Source of the DNA: MESE01 sp036675035
GTDB lineage: Bacteria; Pseudomonadota; Gammaproteobacteria; Burkholderiales; Burkholderiaceae_D
Reading direction: 5' to 3'
Assembly (NCBI GenBank): GCA_036675035.1
Contig: JAKFFO010000071.1
Coordinates: forward strand, 15,558-79,557
Length of the DNA stretch: 64,000 bases
Numbering within the stretch: position 1 is the stretch's first letter; each line of letters starts with the position of its first letter. Under the pieces are notes generated by a model, which was given only the letters and a program-made list of their open reading frames with translations, was not told the origin of the DNA and made no database searches. Below, piece after piece: positions 28,694-38,314 of this stretch. A program made the translations under genes and the position numbers.

Positions 28694-29140
28694 ATGAAAC
28701 AGCTACTTCTAGCCGCAATTGCGACCGCCGCCCTTACCGTCGGTCCGGTTTTTGCGCAAGAAGCGTCACCTATCGGCTTATGGAAAAACATTGACGATGA
28801 AACCGGCAAACCGAAAGCACTGATCCGCATTTCGGAAAGCAACGGTGAGTTCAGCGGCAAGATCGAGAAACTGTTTCGCGCCCCCAACGAGGAACAAAAC
28901 CCTAAATGTGATAAATGTGAAGGCGCCAGGAAAGACCAACCGATCATCGGCATGACCATGCTGTGGGGAATGAAACAGGACGGCGACGAATACAATGGCG
29001 GCCAGATTCTCGATCCGGCCAATGGAAAGATCTACAAAAGCAAAATGTCGTTCGGCGCCAGCAACAAGGAATTGAACGTACGCGGCTACATCGGCATGCC
29101 GATGCTGGGGCGGACACAGACTTGGATACGCACCGAGTAG
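28694..29140 (+). CDS. DUF2147 periplasmic protein
   Basis: 148 residues: signal peptide (1-21, ending VFA-Q) and a single DUF2147 domain beginning with the SPIGLWKNIDDETGKPKALI motif and ending in a W-x-R/TE C-terminus. It contains a C-x2-C pair (KCDKCEG) in the middle, as many members do. The domain is lipocalin-like in shape; function unknown. GGGAG ribosome site. A strong terminator follows directly. Confidence 0.85.
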   Translation: MKQLLLAAIATAALTVGPVFAQEASPIGLWKNIDDETGKPKALIRISESNGEFSGKIEKLFRAPNEEQNPKCDKCEGARKDQPIIGMTMLWGMKQDGDEYNGGQILDPANGKIYKSKMSFGASNKELNVRGYIGMPMLGRTQTWIRTE

Positions 29141-29163
29141 ACATTCCAGGCCAGTAAAAGAGA

Positions 29164-29195
29164 AAGGCGCCTCGGTGTTAACCGGGCGCCTTTTT
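29164..29195 (+). terminator. Intrinsic terminator after DUF2147
   Basis: AGGCGCC and GGCGCCT arms with an inner CGGT/ACCG around GTTA, followed by five T. Convergent with the hydratase gene, ending 34 bases before its stop. Confidence 0.85.
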
Positions 29196-29228
29196 AATTG
29201 CAAGCCTTACTGGCGAACAATAAACGCT

Positions 29229-30074
29229 TCAAACGAATGAGATCGTCAGGCCCGGCAGCGTTACGCCGGAAAATGCGGTAGTCCAGGTCTGGCCGGCGGT
29301 GATCGGATAGGCATCCGTCAAGGTACCGGTGGTAATGATTTCACCCGCCGCCAACGGTGCGAATTGCGATTGGGTCAACAGCAATTGATGCAGATGCCAC
29401 AACGCATGCACCGGACTGTCCAGCACATTGCTGCCGAATCCGGCTGCGCGCAGCGTAAACGAATCTGCTTCGATGAGCGATAGCGACACGCTGGCATTGG
29501 CCAGCACCGCCGCCAGATTGCGCCGTGTGGCATCCGACAGTACTTTCGGCTCGCCGACGATCAAGGCCCCATGCAGACCGAACGCGGCAACCGCATCGAC
29601 TGCATTGAATTTCCATTTCGGAAACGGGCAGACGACAATCTCGAATCCATGCGCCATCCATTCGATGCATTCGGCGATAGTCTCGACCGTGGCATCCGGC
29701 GGCGGCGCCGCGCGAAGCTTGAACACGATTTCCGGTTCGATGCGCGGCTGCAATGCTCCGGCCAGGCTCTGGAGCCCATGATTGTCTTCGGCATAACGGA
29801 TGGTGGTATCGAACATCGGGCCCCAGATCGGCTTGTCGATCGGATGCGACAAACCGTATCTGGGCCAGATCGTGCGATTGGTAAAACCGATTTTGCGCCC
29901 GGCCGGAGTCTCGCCTTGTGCAATCCGGACATCCTGGATGGTCTTCGCTATGTCGTAGGCATCCTTCAACAACAGGGTTGGACTTTCAGACGATATGGGC
30001 GCAATTTGCTGTGCATCGGATCGCGCAGCCAGCAATCGGTGCGCGTAGCGGTTGGCTTGAGCAGACAGGAGCAT
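29229..30074 (-). CDS. 2-keto-4-pentenoate hydratase-family protein (FAH superfamily)
   Basis: 281-residue member of the MhpD/DmpH branch of the fumarylacetoacetate-hydrolase superfamily. The metal-binding E-x-E appears in RIEPEIVFKL, and the family segment GRKIGFTN is present. These enzymes hydrate 2-hydroxypenta-2,4-dienoates or decarboxylate 4-oxalocrotonate in meta-cleavage pathways, but no other such gene is nearby, so the substrate is open. Monocistronic; the 260 bases upstream hold no gene I can support. Confidence 0.82.
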   Translation of the reverse strand: MLLSAQANRYAHRLLAARSDAQQIAPISSESPTLLLKDAYDIAKTIQDVRIAQGETPAGRKIGFTNRTIWPRYGLSHPIDKPIWGPMFDTTIRYAEDNHGLQSLAGALQPRIEPEIVFKLRAAPPPDATVETIAECIEWMAHGFEIVVCPFPKWKFNAVDAVAAFGLHGALIVGEPKVLSDATRRNLAAVLANASVSLSLIEADSFTLRAAGFGSNVLDSPVHALWHLHQLLLTQSQFAPLAAGEIITTGTLTDAYPITAGQTWTTAFSGVTLPGLTISFV

Positions 30075-30334
30075 GACAGTTCACGCGTAGGCGGGATGAA
30101 ATGGAAATATACGACATTGTCTGCGACACAATATCTTTACACAAGCGCCGATTGAACCGATTGAGCATGATCAATTTGATAACCGCATGACGCTACCGGG
30201 ATCGGTCCTGCAATGTAACTACGTGCGGGGATGATCGAAAAACCGAAAACAAACAGTGCTTTCCGCCTCTATTGAGGCTGGCCAAATTATTTTATTCTTA
30301 TGTGGACCGATTGCCGATCAGGCCGGCTTGATCC

Positions 30335-31393
<1,059 letters not shown>

Positions 31394-31463
31394 GTTCTGT
31401 TCCAACGTAACGAGTCTATTGATCCGGCACGATGAAGTCTCTGTTTCATCGCGCCCATTTTTC

Positions 31464-31556
31464 ACCCTCTCCCTCTGAGAGAGGGTCGGGGGTGAAGCAG
31501 GGGTTTCGGATGGCATGCCATCCGCCTGCGTAACAACCCTGTCTTGCAAGACAGGG
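31464..31556. repeat. Palindrome cluster between ruvA and ruvB
   Basis: Three separate inverted repeats: ACCCTCTC/GAGAGGGT (31464-31486) with an adjacent G-rich tail CGGGGGTGA; CGGATGGCATGCCATCCG (31507-31524), perfect; CCCTGTCTTGCAAGACAGGG (31537-31556), perfect. They resemble dispersed REP-type palindromes. The first has the same layout (palindrome plus G-rich arm) as the ends of the DUF559 element. Confidence 0.65.
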
Positions 31557-31626
31557 GGCGCCCTGCAAGGGAGGGGATGCGGCTCCATATTTATTCGTGC
31601 CGCATCAATAGTCTATTATCCGCTGG

Positions 31627-32202
31627 TTACACTTTAGACAATGCTTTCAACGCAAGCTTGATGCCATCCGACACATTGGCGCCGGCGGGCACCTGCTTTA
31701 GTGCCAGAGTCGCTTCCTTGTCCGAATAGCCCAGTGCCACCAACGCATTCAGGATATCGGAAGTCGCATCGTTCAGCGCGGCGCCGGCGCCACCGAGATC
31801 GGCGCCAAGCTTGCCTTTCAGCTCCAACAACAGGCGCTCGGCCGTTTTCTTGCCGATCCCAGGGACTTTGGTCAGGCGTCCGGCTTCTTGCAATGTCACT
31901 GCATGCACCAGGTCGCCAACCGACATGCCGGAAAGGATAGACAATGCGGTTCGCGCGCCGACACCGGATATCTTGATGAGCTGTTTGAACACGTTGCGCT
32001 CTTCGGCGGTACCGAAACCGTACAGCAAGTGTGCATCTTCGCGTACCGCAAGATGGGTCAGCAACACCACTTTTTCGCCCAAAGCGGGTAAATTGTAAAA
32101 AGTACTCATCGGCACGCCGACTTCATAACCCACGCCATTGCAGTCGACAATGAGCTGCGGTGGATTTTTCTCAAGTAAAATCCCGGAGAGACGGCCTATC
32201 AT
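31627..32202 (-). CDS. ruvA: Holliday junction DNA helicase subunit RuvA
   Basis: 191 residues: N-terminal OB fold (1-62), two helix-hairpin-helix motifs (ISGVGARTALSIL; VPGIGKKTAERLLLEL) that bind the junction, a flexible acidic link, and the C-terminal RuvB-binding domain with GYSDKEA. Start at MIGRLSG, the universal N-terminus. Divergent from the HExxH membrane protein with a 56-base gap. Confidence 0.96.
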   Translation of the reverse strand: MIGRLSGILLEKNPPQLIVDCNGVGYEVGVPMSTFYNLPALGEKVVLLTHLAVREDAHLLYGFGTAEERNVFKQLIKISGVGARTALSILSGMSVGDLVHAVTLQEAGRLTKVPGIGKKTAERLLLELKGKLGADLGGAGAALNDATSDILNALVALGYSDKEATLALKQVPAGANVSDGIKLALKALSKV

Positions 32203-32258
32203 GATGGAATGAGCTTTAATTGAATTGCTTGAATCATACAGGACAACAAGGCTGGAAA

Positions 32259-32732
32259 ATGCCCACTCCGCTCCACGACATGATTGACAGGAAAGCGCGC
32301 CCGGGCCCGGTTCGACGCCTTGTATCCGGGATCGGAAATGTGCTTGGAATCGTATGGGCTTTGCCGCTAACACTGTTCGGCCTGCTGTTCGCGTTGCCTG
32401 TGCTTTTGTGGCGCGGACGGGTGCATTTGGTTCGCACGGCGACACCGGCGCTGATGATCAGCGGCCCTGTCGCGGATTACATGCTGGACCGCCATCCGTT
32501 TGGCCCGATGTGCGCAATGGCGATCGGGCATCTGGTGATCGCCGAAAAACGCGGCCTCACACCACAGGTACTGACTCATGAACTTGCGCATGTGCGGCAA
32601 GCGGCATGCTGGGGAATTCTATTTCCGGTTGTCTACCTTGGTGCCAGCGCGTGGGCAGTATTGCATGGGCAAGATGCATATTGGCATAACGTGTTTGAAG
32701 TGGCGGCACGCCAGGCTGAGAAGCATGCATAA
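32259..32732 (+). CDS. Small membrane protein with HExxH motif, function unknown
   Basis: 157 residues with two hydrophobic stretches (about 27-50 and 118-135). A zinc-protease-like motif H107-E-L-A-H111 is followed by E147 in FEVAA, the spacing and context of a gluzincin third ligand. I do not recognise the family and cannot say that it is a peptidase. It lies on the opposite strand inside the ruvC-ruvA interval. ATG chosen with AAGG upstream; the frame extends further but without a better start. Confidence 0.65.
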   Translation: MPTPLHDMIDRKARPGPVRRLVSGIGNVLGIVWALPLTLFGLLFALPVLLWRGRVHLVRTATPALMISGPVADYMLDRHPFGPMCAMAIGHLVIAEKRGLTPQVLTHELAHVRQAACWGILFPVVYLGASAWAVLHGQDAYWHNVFEVAARQAEKHA

Positions 32733-32746
32733 GCAGAAATAGCCTG

Positions 32747-33289
32747 TTAGCCGATCAATCTTCCCCGGCGCATACGCAATCCCTTTTTCGCCAGTTCCGG
32801 AGTCAGCGCGCCCAAAACACCCAGCACGTCGCTGCTGTGCGCATGACAAATTGCCACGGCCAGCGCGTCGGCGGCATCGGTGCTGGGCGTCCCGGAAAGC
32901 ATTAACAGCCGCTGGACCATGTCCTGGACCTGCTGTTTTTGCGCCTTGCCCTGGCCGACCACCGCTTGCTTGACCTGCAACGCCGTGTATTCGGCTACCG
33001 AAAGATCAGCTCCCACCAGTGCGCAAATCGCTGCGCCGCGGGCTTGCCCAAGCAGCAATGTGGATTGCGGATTGACGTTGACGAAGACTTTTTCAATGGC
33101 CGCGCAATTCGGCTGATAGGTGCGGATCACTTCCGACACACCGGTCAGGATCGTCTTCAGCCGCTGCGGAAGATCTTCATCAGGCGTCTTGATGACGCCT
33201 GATGCAACGTAGGCAAGCTTGTTGCCTTGCTTGTGAATGACACCAAAGCCGGTAATGCGCAAGCCGGGATCGATGCCCAGGATTTTCAT
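32747..33289 (-). CDS. ruvC: Holliday junction endonuclease RuvC
   Basis: 180 residues, RNase H fold. All four catalytic acids are present at canonical positions: D7 (GIDPG), E66 (AIEKVF), D138 and D141 (STDAADAL). It resolves junctions bound by RuvAB. Start at MKILGIDPG; the long upstream frame overlaps purH and is spurious. It follows purH by 20 bases and is convergent with the HExxH membrane protein. Confidence 0.96.
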   Translation of the reverse strand: MKILGIDPGLRITGFGVIHKQGNKLAYVASGVIKTPDEDLPQRLKTILTGVSEVIRTYQPNCAAIEKVFVNVNPQSTLLLGQARGAAICALVGADLSVAEYTALQVKQAVVGQGKAQKQQVQDMVQRLLMLSGTPSTDAADALAVAICHAHSSDVLGVLGALTPELAKKGLRMRRGRLIG

Positions 33290-33309
33290 GATTGGCGTAG
33301 TGGTGGCGA

Positions 33310-34875
33310 TCAGTGCCGGAAGTGCCGTGTGCCCGTCAGCAGCATGACCACGCCATGCTCGTCGGCCGCATCGATTACTTCCTGGTCGCGCATTGATCCG
33401 CCCGGTTGAATCACCGATGTGGCGCCCGCGCCGACTACCACGTCCAAGCCATCGCGGAACGGGAAAAACGCATCCGATGCGACCGCCGTCCCAACCAGCG
33501 ACAAACCGGCATTCTGTGCCTTGATAGACGCGATGCGAGCCGAGTCGATGCGGCTCATCTGACCGGCACCGACGCCCATTGTCATGCCATTGCCGCAAAA
33601 TACGATCGCATTCGATTTGACGAATTTGGCGACACGCCATGCAAACATCAAGTCCTGCAGCTGTTGCGGCGTCGGCTGCTTCTTGCTGACGACTCTCAGT
33701 TCGGCGTGAAGCACGTTTTTTGCATCGGGCGACTGCACCAGCACGCCGCCGCCGACCCGTTTGAAGTCATGCGCGTTCAGCCCGTTACCAACAGGGATTT
33801 GCAACAAGCGCACATTCTGCTTGGCAGAAAAAATCTGCCTGGCCGAGTCGCTGAACGAAGGCGCGATCAGCACTTCGACAAACTGCTTGGCAATCGCTTC
33901 CGCCGCGTTGCCATCGATTTCGCAATTGAATGCGATGATCCCGCCGAAGGCCGACGTGGGATCGGTCTGGAATGCCTTGCTGTAGGCTTCCAGAGCGCTG
34001 GCACCGATTGCGACACCGCACGGATTGGCGTGTTTGATGATGACGCAGGCAGTTTCATCGAGCGTCTTCACGCATTCCCATGCCGCATCGGCATCGGCAA
34101 TATTGTTGTAAGACAGCTCCTTGCCCTGCAATTGCGTGTAGTTGGCCAGCGCGCCATCGACCGAGCTGATGTCGCGGTAGAACGCGGCCGATTGATGCGG
34201 ATTTTCGCCGTAGCGCATTTCCTGCACTTTCTCGAAATGCAGATTCAAGGTGGCCGGATACGGACTGCGCGTGGTGTGCTGCTTGTCCGTACCTAGCGAC
34301 GTGAAGTAATTGGTGATTGAGCCATCGTACTGGGCCGTGTGGGCAAACACTTTTTTCGCAAGCGCGAACTTGGTTTCATGGCTGACTTCACCATTCTGCG
34401 TTTGCAGCTCGCCCAATACCTGGCTGTAATCCGCCGGATCGCAGATGACCACGACGTCCTTGTGGTTCTTGGCGGAGGAACGCAGCATTGCCGGCCCGCC
34501 GATATCGATATTCTCGATTGCGTCTTCCAGCGTGCATTGCTCTCGTGCGACAGTTTTCTGAAACGGATACAGGTTGACGACCACCATGTCGATGGTCGGG
34601 ATGCCATGTTTTTCCAGCGCTGCCGTATGTTCCGGAAAATCCCGGCGCGCCAGGATTCCACCGTGGACTTTCGGATGCAGCGTTTTGACCCGACCATCCA
34701 GCATTTCCGGAAAACCGGTGTAATCGGCCACTTCGGTCACAGCTATGCCATTGTCGGCCAATAGCTTTGCGGTGCCACCGGTCGAAAGGATTTTGACATT
34801 CATCTGCGCCAATGCACGCGCAAAGTCGAGGATACCGGTCTTGTCCGAGACGGAAATAAGGGCTTGTTTGATCAT
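33310..34875 (-). CDS. purH: Bifunctional AICAR transformylase / IMP cyclohydrolase
   Basis: 521 residues performing the last two steps of IMP synthesis. The N-terminal MGS-like cyclohydrolase domain (about 1-195) begins with ALISVSDKTG; the C-terminal transformylase (about 200-521) contains the catalytic Lys-His in IIKHANPCG. Full length. It lies between fis (144 bases upstream) and ruvC (20 bases downstream), an arrangement common in betaproteobacteria. Confidence 0.97.
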   Translation of the reverse strand: MIKQALISVSDKTGILDFARALAQMNVKILSTGGTAKLLADNGIAVTEVADYTGFPEMLDGRVKTLHPKVHGGILARRDFPEHTAALEKHGIPTIDMVVVNLYPFQKTVAREQCTLEDAIENIDIGGPAMLRSSAKNHKDVVVICDPADYSQVLGELQTQNGEVSHETKFALAKKVFAHTAQYDGSITNYFTSLGTDKQHTTRSPYPATLNLHFEKVQEMRYGENPHQSAAFYRDISSVDGALANYTQLQGKELSYNNIADADAAWECVKTLDETACVIIKHANPCGVAIGASALEAYSKAFQTDPTSAFGGIIAFNCEIDGNAAEAIAKQFVEVLIAPSFSDSARQIFSAKQNVRLLQIPVGNGLNAHDFKRVGGGVLVQSPDAKNVLHAELRVVSKKQPTPQQLQDLMFAWRVAKFVKSNAIVFCGNGMTMGVGAGQMSRIDSARIASIKAQNAGLSLVGTAVASDAFFPFRDGLDVVVGAGATSVIQPGGSMRDQEVIDAADEHGVVMLLTGTRHFRH

Positions 34876-35019
34876 GATATTGACGACATGGAGTGATAGA
34901 TAGGTAAAAACAGAATACGGGTGAAGGATAGCCGCGCAGATAAAAACGGCAAGAAAGATGGAATAGCGAGTCTGTTCCGTTTACCTTATTTCCTTCCCGG
35001 CCCCGGGCAGGCGGATAGT

Positions 35020-35253
35020 CTAAATAAGTCCATGCTGCTGCAGCTTTTTGCGCAGCGTGTTGCGGTTAATGCCAAGCATATCGGCGGCCAGCGATTGATT
35101 GCCGTCGGCGCGGGCCATCACCGCTTCGAGAATCGGCTTTTCAACGGTGGACACGACCATTTCATAGACATTGGATGGCGCCTGCTCTCCCAAATCCTTG
35201 AAATATTTTTCAAGGCTTTTCTTGACGACGTCCTGGATACTGTCTTTGCTCAT
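35020..35253 (-). CDS. fis: Fis-family nucleoid and regulatory protein
   Basis: 77 residues: an N-terminal dimerisation region and the C-terminal helix-turn-helix (ADMLGINRNTLRKKL). Fis bends DNA and regulates rRNA and many growth-phase genes. Start at MSKDSIQD gives the standard betaproteobacterial length; a longer frame would overlap dusB. It begins 40 bases after the dusB stop, matching the dusB-fis operon order of enterobacteria. Confidence 0.93.
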   Translation of the reverse strand: MSKDSIQDVVKKSLEKYFKDLGEQAPSNVYEMVVSTVEKPILEAVMARADGNQSLAADMLGINRNTLRKKLQQHGLI

Positions 35254-35293
35254 TGTGTGCGATGTCTCAAACTTGTCGTTCTTCTCGATGGCT

Positions 35294-36310
35294 TCAAGCG
35301 GCCAGTTTTTCTTCAATCAGACGATATTGTAACCGCTCGCCATGTGCCAATTGATTTTCAAAAAAACTATCTACGGCCACAAGCTGGTCATCGCAATTTT
35401 CGAGTTCGTTCATTTTCTGCCGGAACGCCTCGCCACCGACCAGATCCCGCACATACCAGCCGATATGCTTGCGCGCGGTACGCACCCCGAGATACGCGCC
35501 ATAAAACGCATAGTGCGCCTGCAAATGCTCATGCATCAGGGTACGCACTTCAGCAATCATCGGGGGCGGCAAATGTTGGCCGGTACATAAAAAGAAATCG
35601 ATTTCGCGGAAAATCCATGGACGGCCTTGTGCAGCACGGCCAATCATCACGGCATCGGCGCCGGTCGTATCGAGCACGAATTTTGCCTTTTCCGGTGACG
35701 TTATATCTCCGTTTGCGACAACCGGAATTGACACAGCCGCCTTTACCGCTGCCACAGTGTCATATTCGGCAGCGCCACTATAGCCATCGGCACGCGTACG
35801 TCCATGCAAGGTGAGCATGGCGATGCCGCTTGCTTGTGCGATGCGGGCAATATTCAATGCATTTTTGTGCTGCCGATCCCATCCGGTACGAAATTTCAAT
35901 GTAACCGGGACATTCACCGCGGCAACCACGGAATCCAGGATTTCGCCAACCAGTTTTTCATTCTGCAGCAAAGCCGAGCCGCACCAGCTGTTGCAAACTT
36001 TCTTGACCGGGCAGCCCATATTGATGTCGATGATTTGCGCACCGCGGTCGACGTTGAATTTTGCGCATTCGGCCAGCATCGCTGGATCGGCTCCGGCGAT
36101 CTGCACCGCTTTGGGCTCCATTTCGCCGGTGTGATCTGTTCGTCGCGCAGACTTTTCCGTCGCCCACAGGCGTGGATTGGATGCAGCCATTTCAGATACC
36201 GCGTAGCCCGCACCGAGCTGCTTGCAAAGCTGCCGGAAAGGCCGGTCCGTCACACCGGCCATTGGCGCGACGAAGACGTTATTGCGAAGGAGGTAGGGGC
36301 CAATATTCAT
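35294..36310 (-). CDS. dusB: tRNA-dihydrouridine synthase B
   Basis: 338-residue FMN-dependent TIM-barrel enzyme reducing uridines in the tRNA D-loop. Diagnostic segments are APMAGVTDRPFR, the catalytic-cysteine loop GCPVKKVC, LKFRTGW, LHGRTRADGY and IGRAAQGRPWIF. An additional cysteine (NSWCGSALL) replaces the residue usually found there. First gene of a dusB-fis pair, with purH downstream. Confidence 0.94.
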   Translation of the reverse strand: MNIGPYLLRNNVFVAPMAGVTDRPFRQLCKQLGAGYAVSEMAASNPRLWATEKSARRTDHTGEMEPKAVQIAGADPAMLAECAKFNVDRGAQIIDINMGCPVKKVCNSWCGSALLQNEKLVGEILDSVVAAVNVPVTLKFRTGWDRQHKNALNIARIAQASGIAMLTLHGRTRADGYSGAAEYDTVAAVKAAVSIPVVANGDITSPEKAKFVLDTTGADAVMIGRAAQGRPWIFREIDFFLCTGQHLPPPMIAEVRTLMHEHLQAHYAFYGAYLGVRTARKHIGWYVRDLVGGEAFRQKMNELENCDDQLVAVDSFFENQLAHGERLQYRLIEEKLAA

Positions 36311-36441
36311 GGCAAAAGGGGTTGGCGAAAAGACGCTATTTTATCCCCAGAACCGCGCCGTACCCTAGCAATCCGGCTTGAACACTGGATATCCGGCGTA
36401 ATGCCGATTAGGTCATGCCGGCTGAACTGCCTTGCATGCGC

Positions 36442-37521
36442 TTATAACGGCAATTCGTCAGATACCCCCGACGTGCTTTGATTGGCATGCAATATGAAGT
36501 CATCGACGCCGATAATCTGCTTGGAATAAGTTGCGACACCAACCGTCAGCGCCAGACGGACCGACCAGTTTTTAACCGTAACCGGATGTACCAGGAAATA
36601 ATCCTGAATGCGTTGCGCCAACGTCATCGCTTCGTTGGCATTTGCCTGCGGCAAAATATACAAGAATTCGATGCCGGTCCAGCGCCCGCCGTTGTCTTGC
36701 GGACGCAGCTGCAAGCCCACGTCTTTGGCAAATGCAGCCAGAATCGCATCAGACGCCAGCCAACCGTAGACGTCATTGAGCTTGTTAAAGTCCTTGATTC
36801 GGCAGATGAGGATGGACAATGGTTCATCCGTCTGCTCGCTGTGCGCCATATGCTTTTCAAGAACCTGCACGGTATGCCGCCGGTTCATCAGCCCGGTCAG
36901 CGGATCCTGCTGCGCCTTTTGCGTGAGCATATTCATCAGATTCGATTGCTTCCAGATGATCTCCGCAACATGGCAAAACGCCTGGAACAGCGCCGTATCC
37001 ATGCGACTGAAATAATCTTGGGTGTCGGCGTAAAACACGATCATGCCGCGCAAGCTGCGTTTTTCGAACCGCAGCGGAATTGCCAGCGCGGAGCGCACCG
37101 AACAACCTGTCGAATTTTCGCGCCAGGGCGCAAACAACCCGCCCAGCCCAACGTGCGATTCGCCATTACCGGCAAATACCTGGGAATGTGGTCCTGCTGC
37201 ATCAAAACAATTGCTGGGCAAATTCCAGTCCGCGCTTTCGCTTGCACATTCGCCTACCGCCGCGAACGGGGCAGCGTGTTCGGAGTCGCTCTTGCAGAAA
37301 CCGAACCACACGAACCGCAGATGGGAACTTCCGCCCAGTATTGCGTCACACAAAAGACGAATATTTTCGCGCCCGCTGTACGATTGCGGCAGCGTTTCCA
37401 GCAGAGAATACAGCGCCGTCGCCAAAGAAGCATGTTCGGCATCCGCACCATGCCGATTCGGTGCCGGGTTTTTCGAGGCAGTGGTTTCGGGCTGATGTGA
37501 TAAAAATGGATTAAGTCTCAT
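36442..37521 (-). CDS. GAF-like plus degenerate GGDEF protein
   Basis: 359 residues: an N-terminal GAF-like region (about 35-190, predicted from the pattern of strands and helices) and a GGDEF-fold domain (about 205-345; QQDPLTGLMNRRH is intact). The active-site loop reads WTGIEF instead of GG(D/E)EF: the first glycine and the metal-binding acid are lost, and the GHxxGD helix is GWLASD. It is therefore unlikely to make c-di-GMP and may be a binding or regulatory protein. Monocistronic. Confidence 0.82.
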   Translation of the reverse strand: MRLNPFLSHQPETTASKNPAPNRHGADAEHASLATALYSLLETLPQSYSGRENIRLLCDAILGGSSHLRFVWFGFCKSDSEHAAPFAAVGECASESADWNLPSNCFDAAGPHSQVFAGNGESHVGLGGLFAPWRENSTGCSVRSALAIPLRFEKRSLRGMIVFYADTQDYFSRMDTALFQAFCHVAEIIWKQSNLMNMLTQKAQQDPLTGLMNRRHTVQVLEKHMAHSEQTDEPLSILICRIKDFNKLNDVYGWLASDAILAAFAKDVGLQLRPQDNGGRWTGIEFLYILPQANANEAMTLAQRIQDYFLVHPVTVKNWSVRLALTVGVATYSKQIIGVDDFILHANQSTSGVSDELPL

Positions 37522-37655
37522 GAAAATTCCCGGCGTCGGTAAATCGTGAATCGATTGTTATTCAAGCAAGCGCTCCTACACTGAAAAACAAGCGGGGATC
37601 ACATATGTTTTTAATGCGGTTGATGCCTTACGGAAATTATATGCGCGACCGAAAC

Positions 37656-38300
37656 TTATTTGTCGATTTCATCCAGCACTGTCTGCGTCAAGTGCATGAC
37701 GTTGCTCCATTCTGCAACCTGTAATTCAGCACCGTTACACACAATTCGATTAATGCTTGCATTGAAGATATCAAAATCACGAGGTGACAATAATCCAACA
37801 CCCGTGGCTGCCCGGTATGCACATTCCAGTACCCCGCCATGAGTAACCAGAGCAATTTTCCTGTTTTGATAATGTGAAGCGAGGCGGATGATCGTGCTTA
37901 CCGCCCGCTCATAAAATTCGCGCAGGGTTTCCGCTTTGCGCTCCCCTTCCGGAAAGCGTGCATCGATCTCGCGCGCCTGCCACGCAGCATAGGCTTCCGG
38001 AAAACGCCCGGCGATATCGCTATACAGCACACCCTCGAACGCACCATAGCATCGTTCACGCAATCCGGAGTCGAGTTCTATTTCCATGCCACGCGGCATT
38101 GCGATTGCCTGTGCCGTCTGCCGCGCGCGCTGCAAATCACTGGAGACCACAACATCAAGGTGCTCATTCAGGAGCGCTCGCCCAAGCGCTGCCGCTTGCC
38201 GCTCGCCTTCTGCATTGAGCGCAATATCCAGATGGCCTTGCAGGCGCTTTACCGCGTTCCATTCCGTCTCGCCGTGCCGGATCAATATAATTTCAGTCAT
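37656..38300 (-). CDS. Histidine phosphatase family protein (GpmB/CobC-like)
   Basis: 214-residue histidine phosphatase with the nucleophile in LIRHGETEWN (H9) and the second catalytic histidine in VTHGGVLE. It could be a broad phosphatase or alpha-ribazole phosphatase; no cobalamin genes are near, so the generic name is kept. The distance to the upstream PEBP gene is 14 bases, so the two are probably co-transcribed. Confidence 0.88.
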   Translation of the reverse strand: MTEIILIRHGETEWNAVKRLQGHLDIALNAEGERQAAALGRALLNEHLDVVVSSDLQRARQTAQAIAMPRGMEIELDSGLRERCYGAFEGVLYSDIAGRFPEAYAAWQAREIDARFPEGERKAETLREFYERAVSTIIRLASHYQNRKIALVTHGGVLECAYRAATGVGLLSPRDFDIFNASINRIVCNGAELQVAEWSNVMHLTQTVLDEIDK

Positions 38301-38314
38301 GTGATTCCATTCGG

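Noticed and set aside
30075..30334. Regulatory RNA or small gene between the hydratase gene and ruvB
   Set aside because: No promoter-terminator pair, stable hairpin or plausible frame could be made out.
31394..31588. N-terminal extension of RuvB by 65 residues
   Set aside because: The extension translates palindromic spacer DNA; the universal RuvB N-terminus begins at the ATG at 31393.
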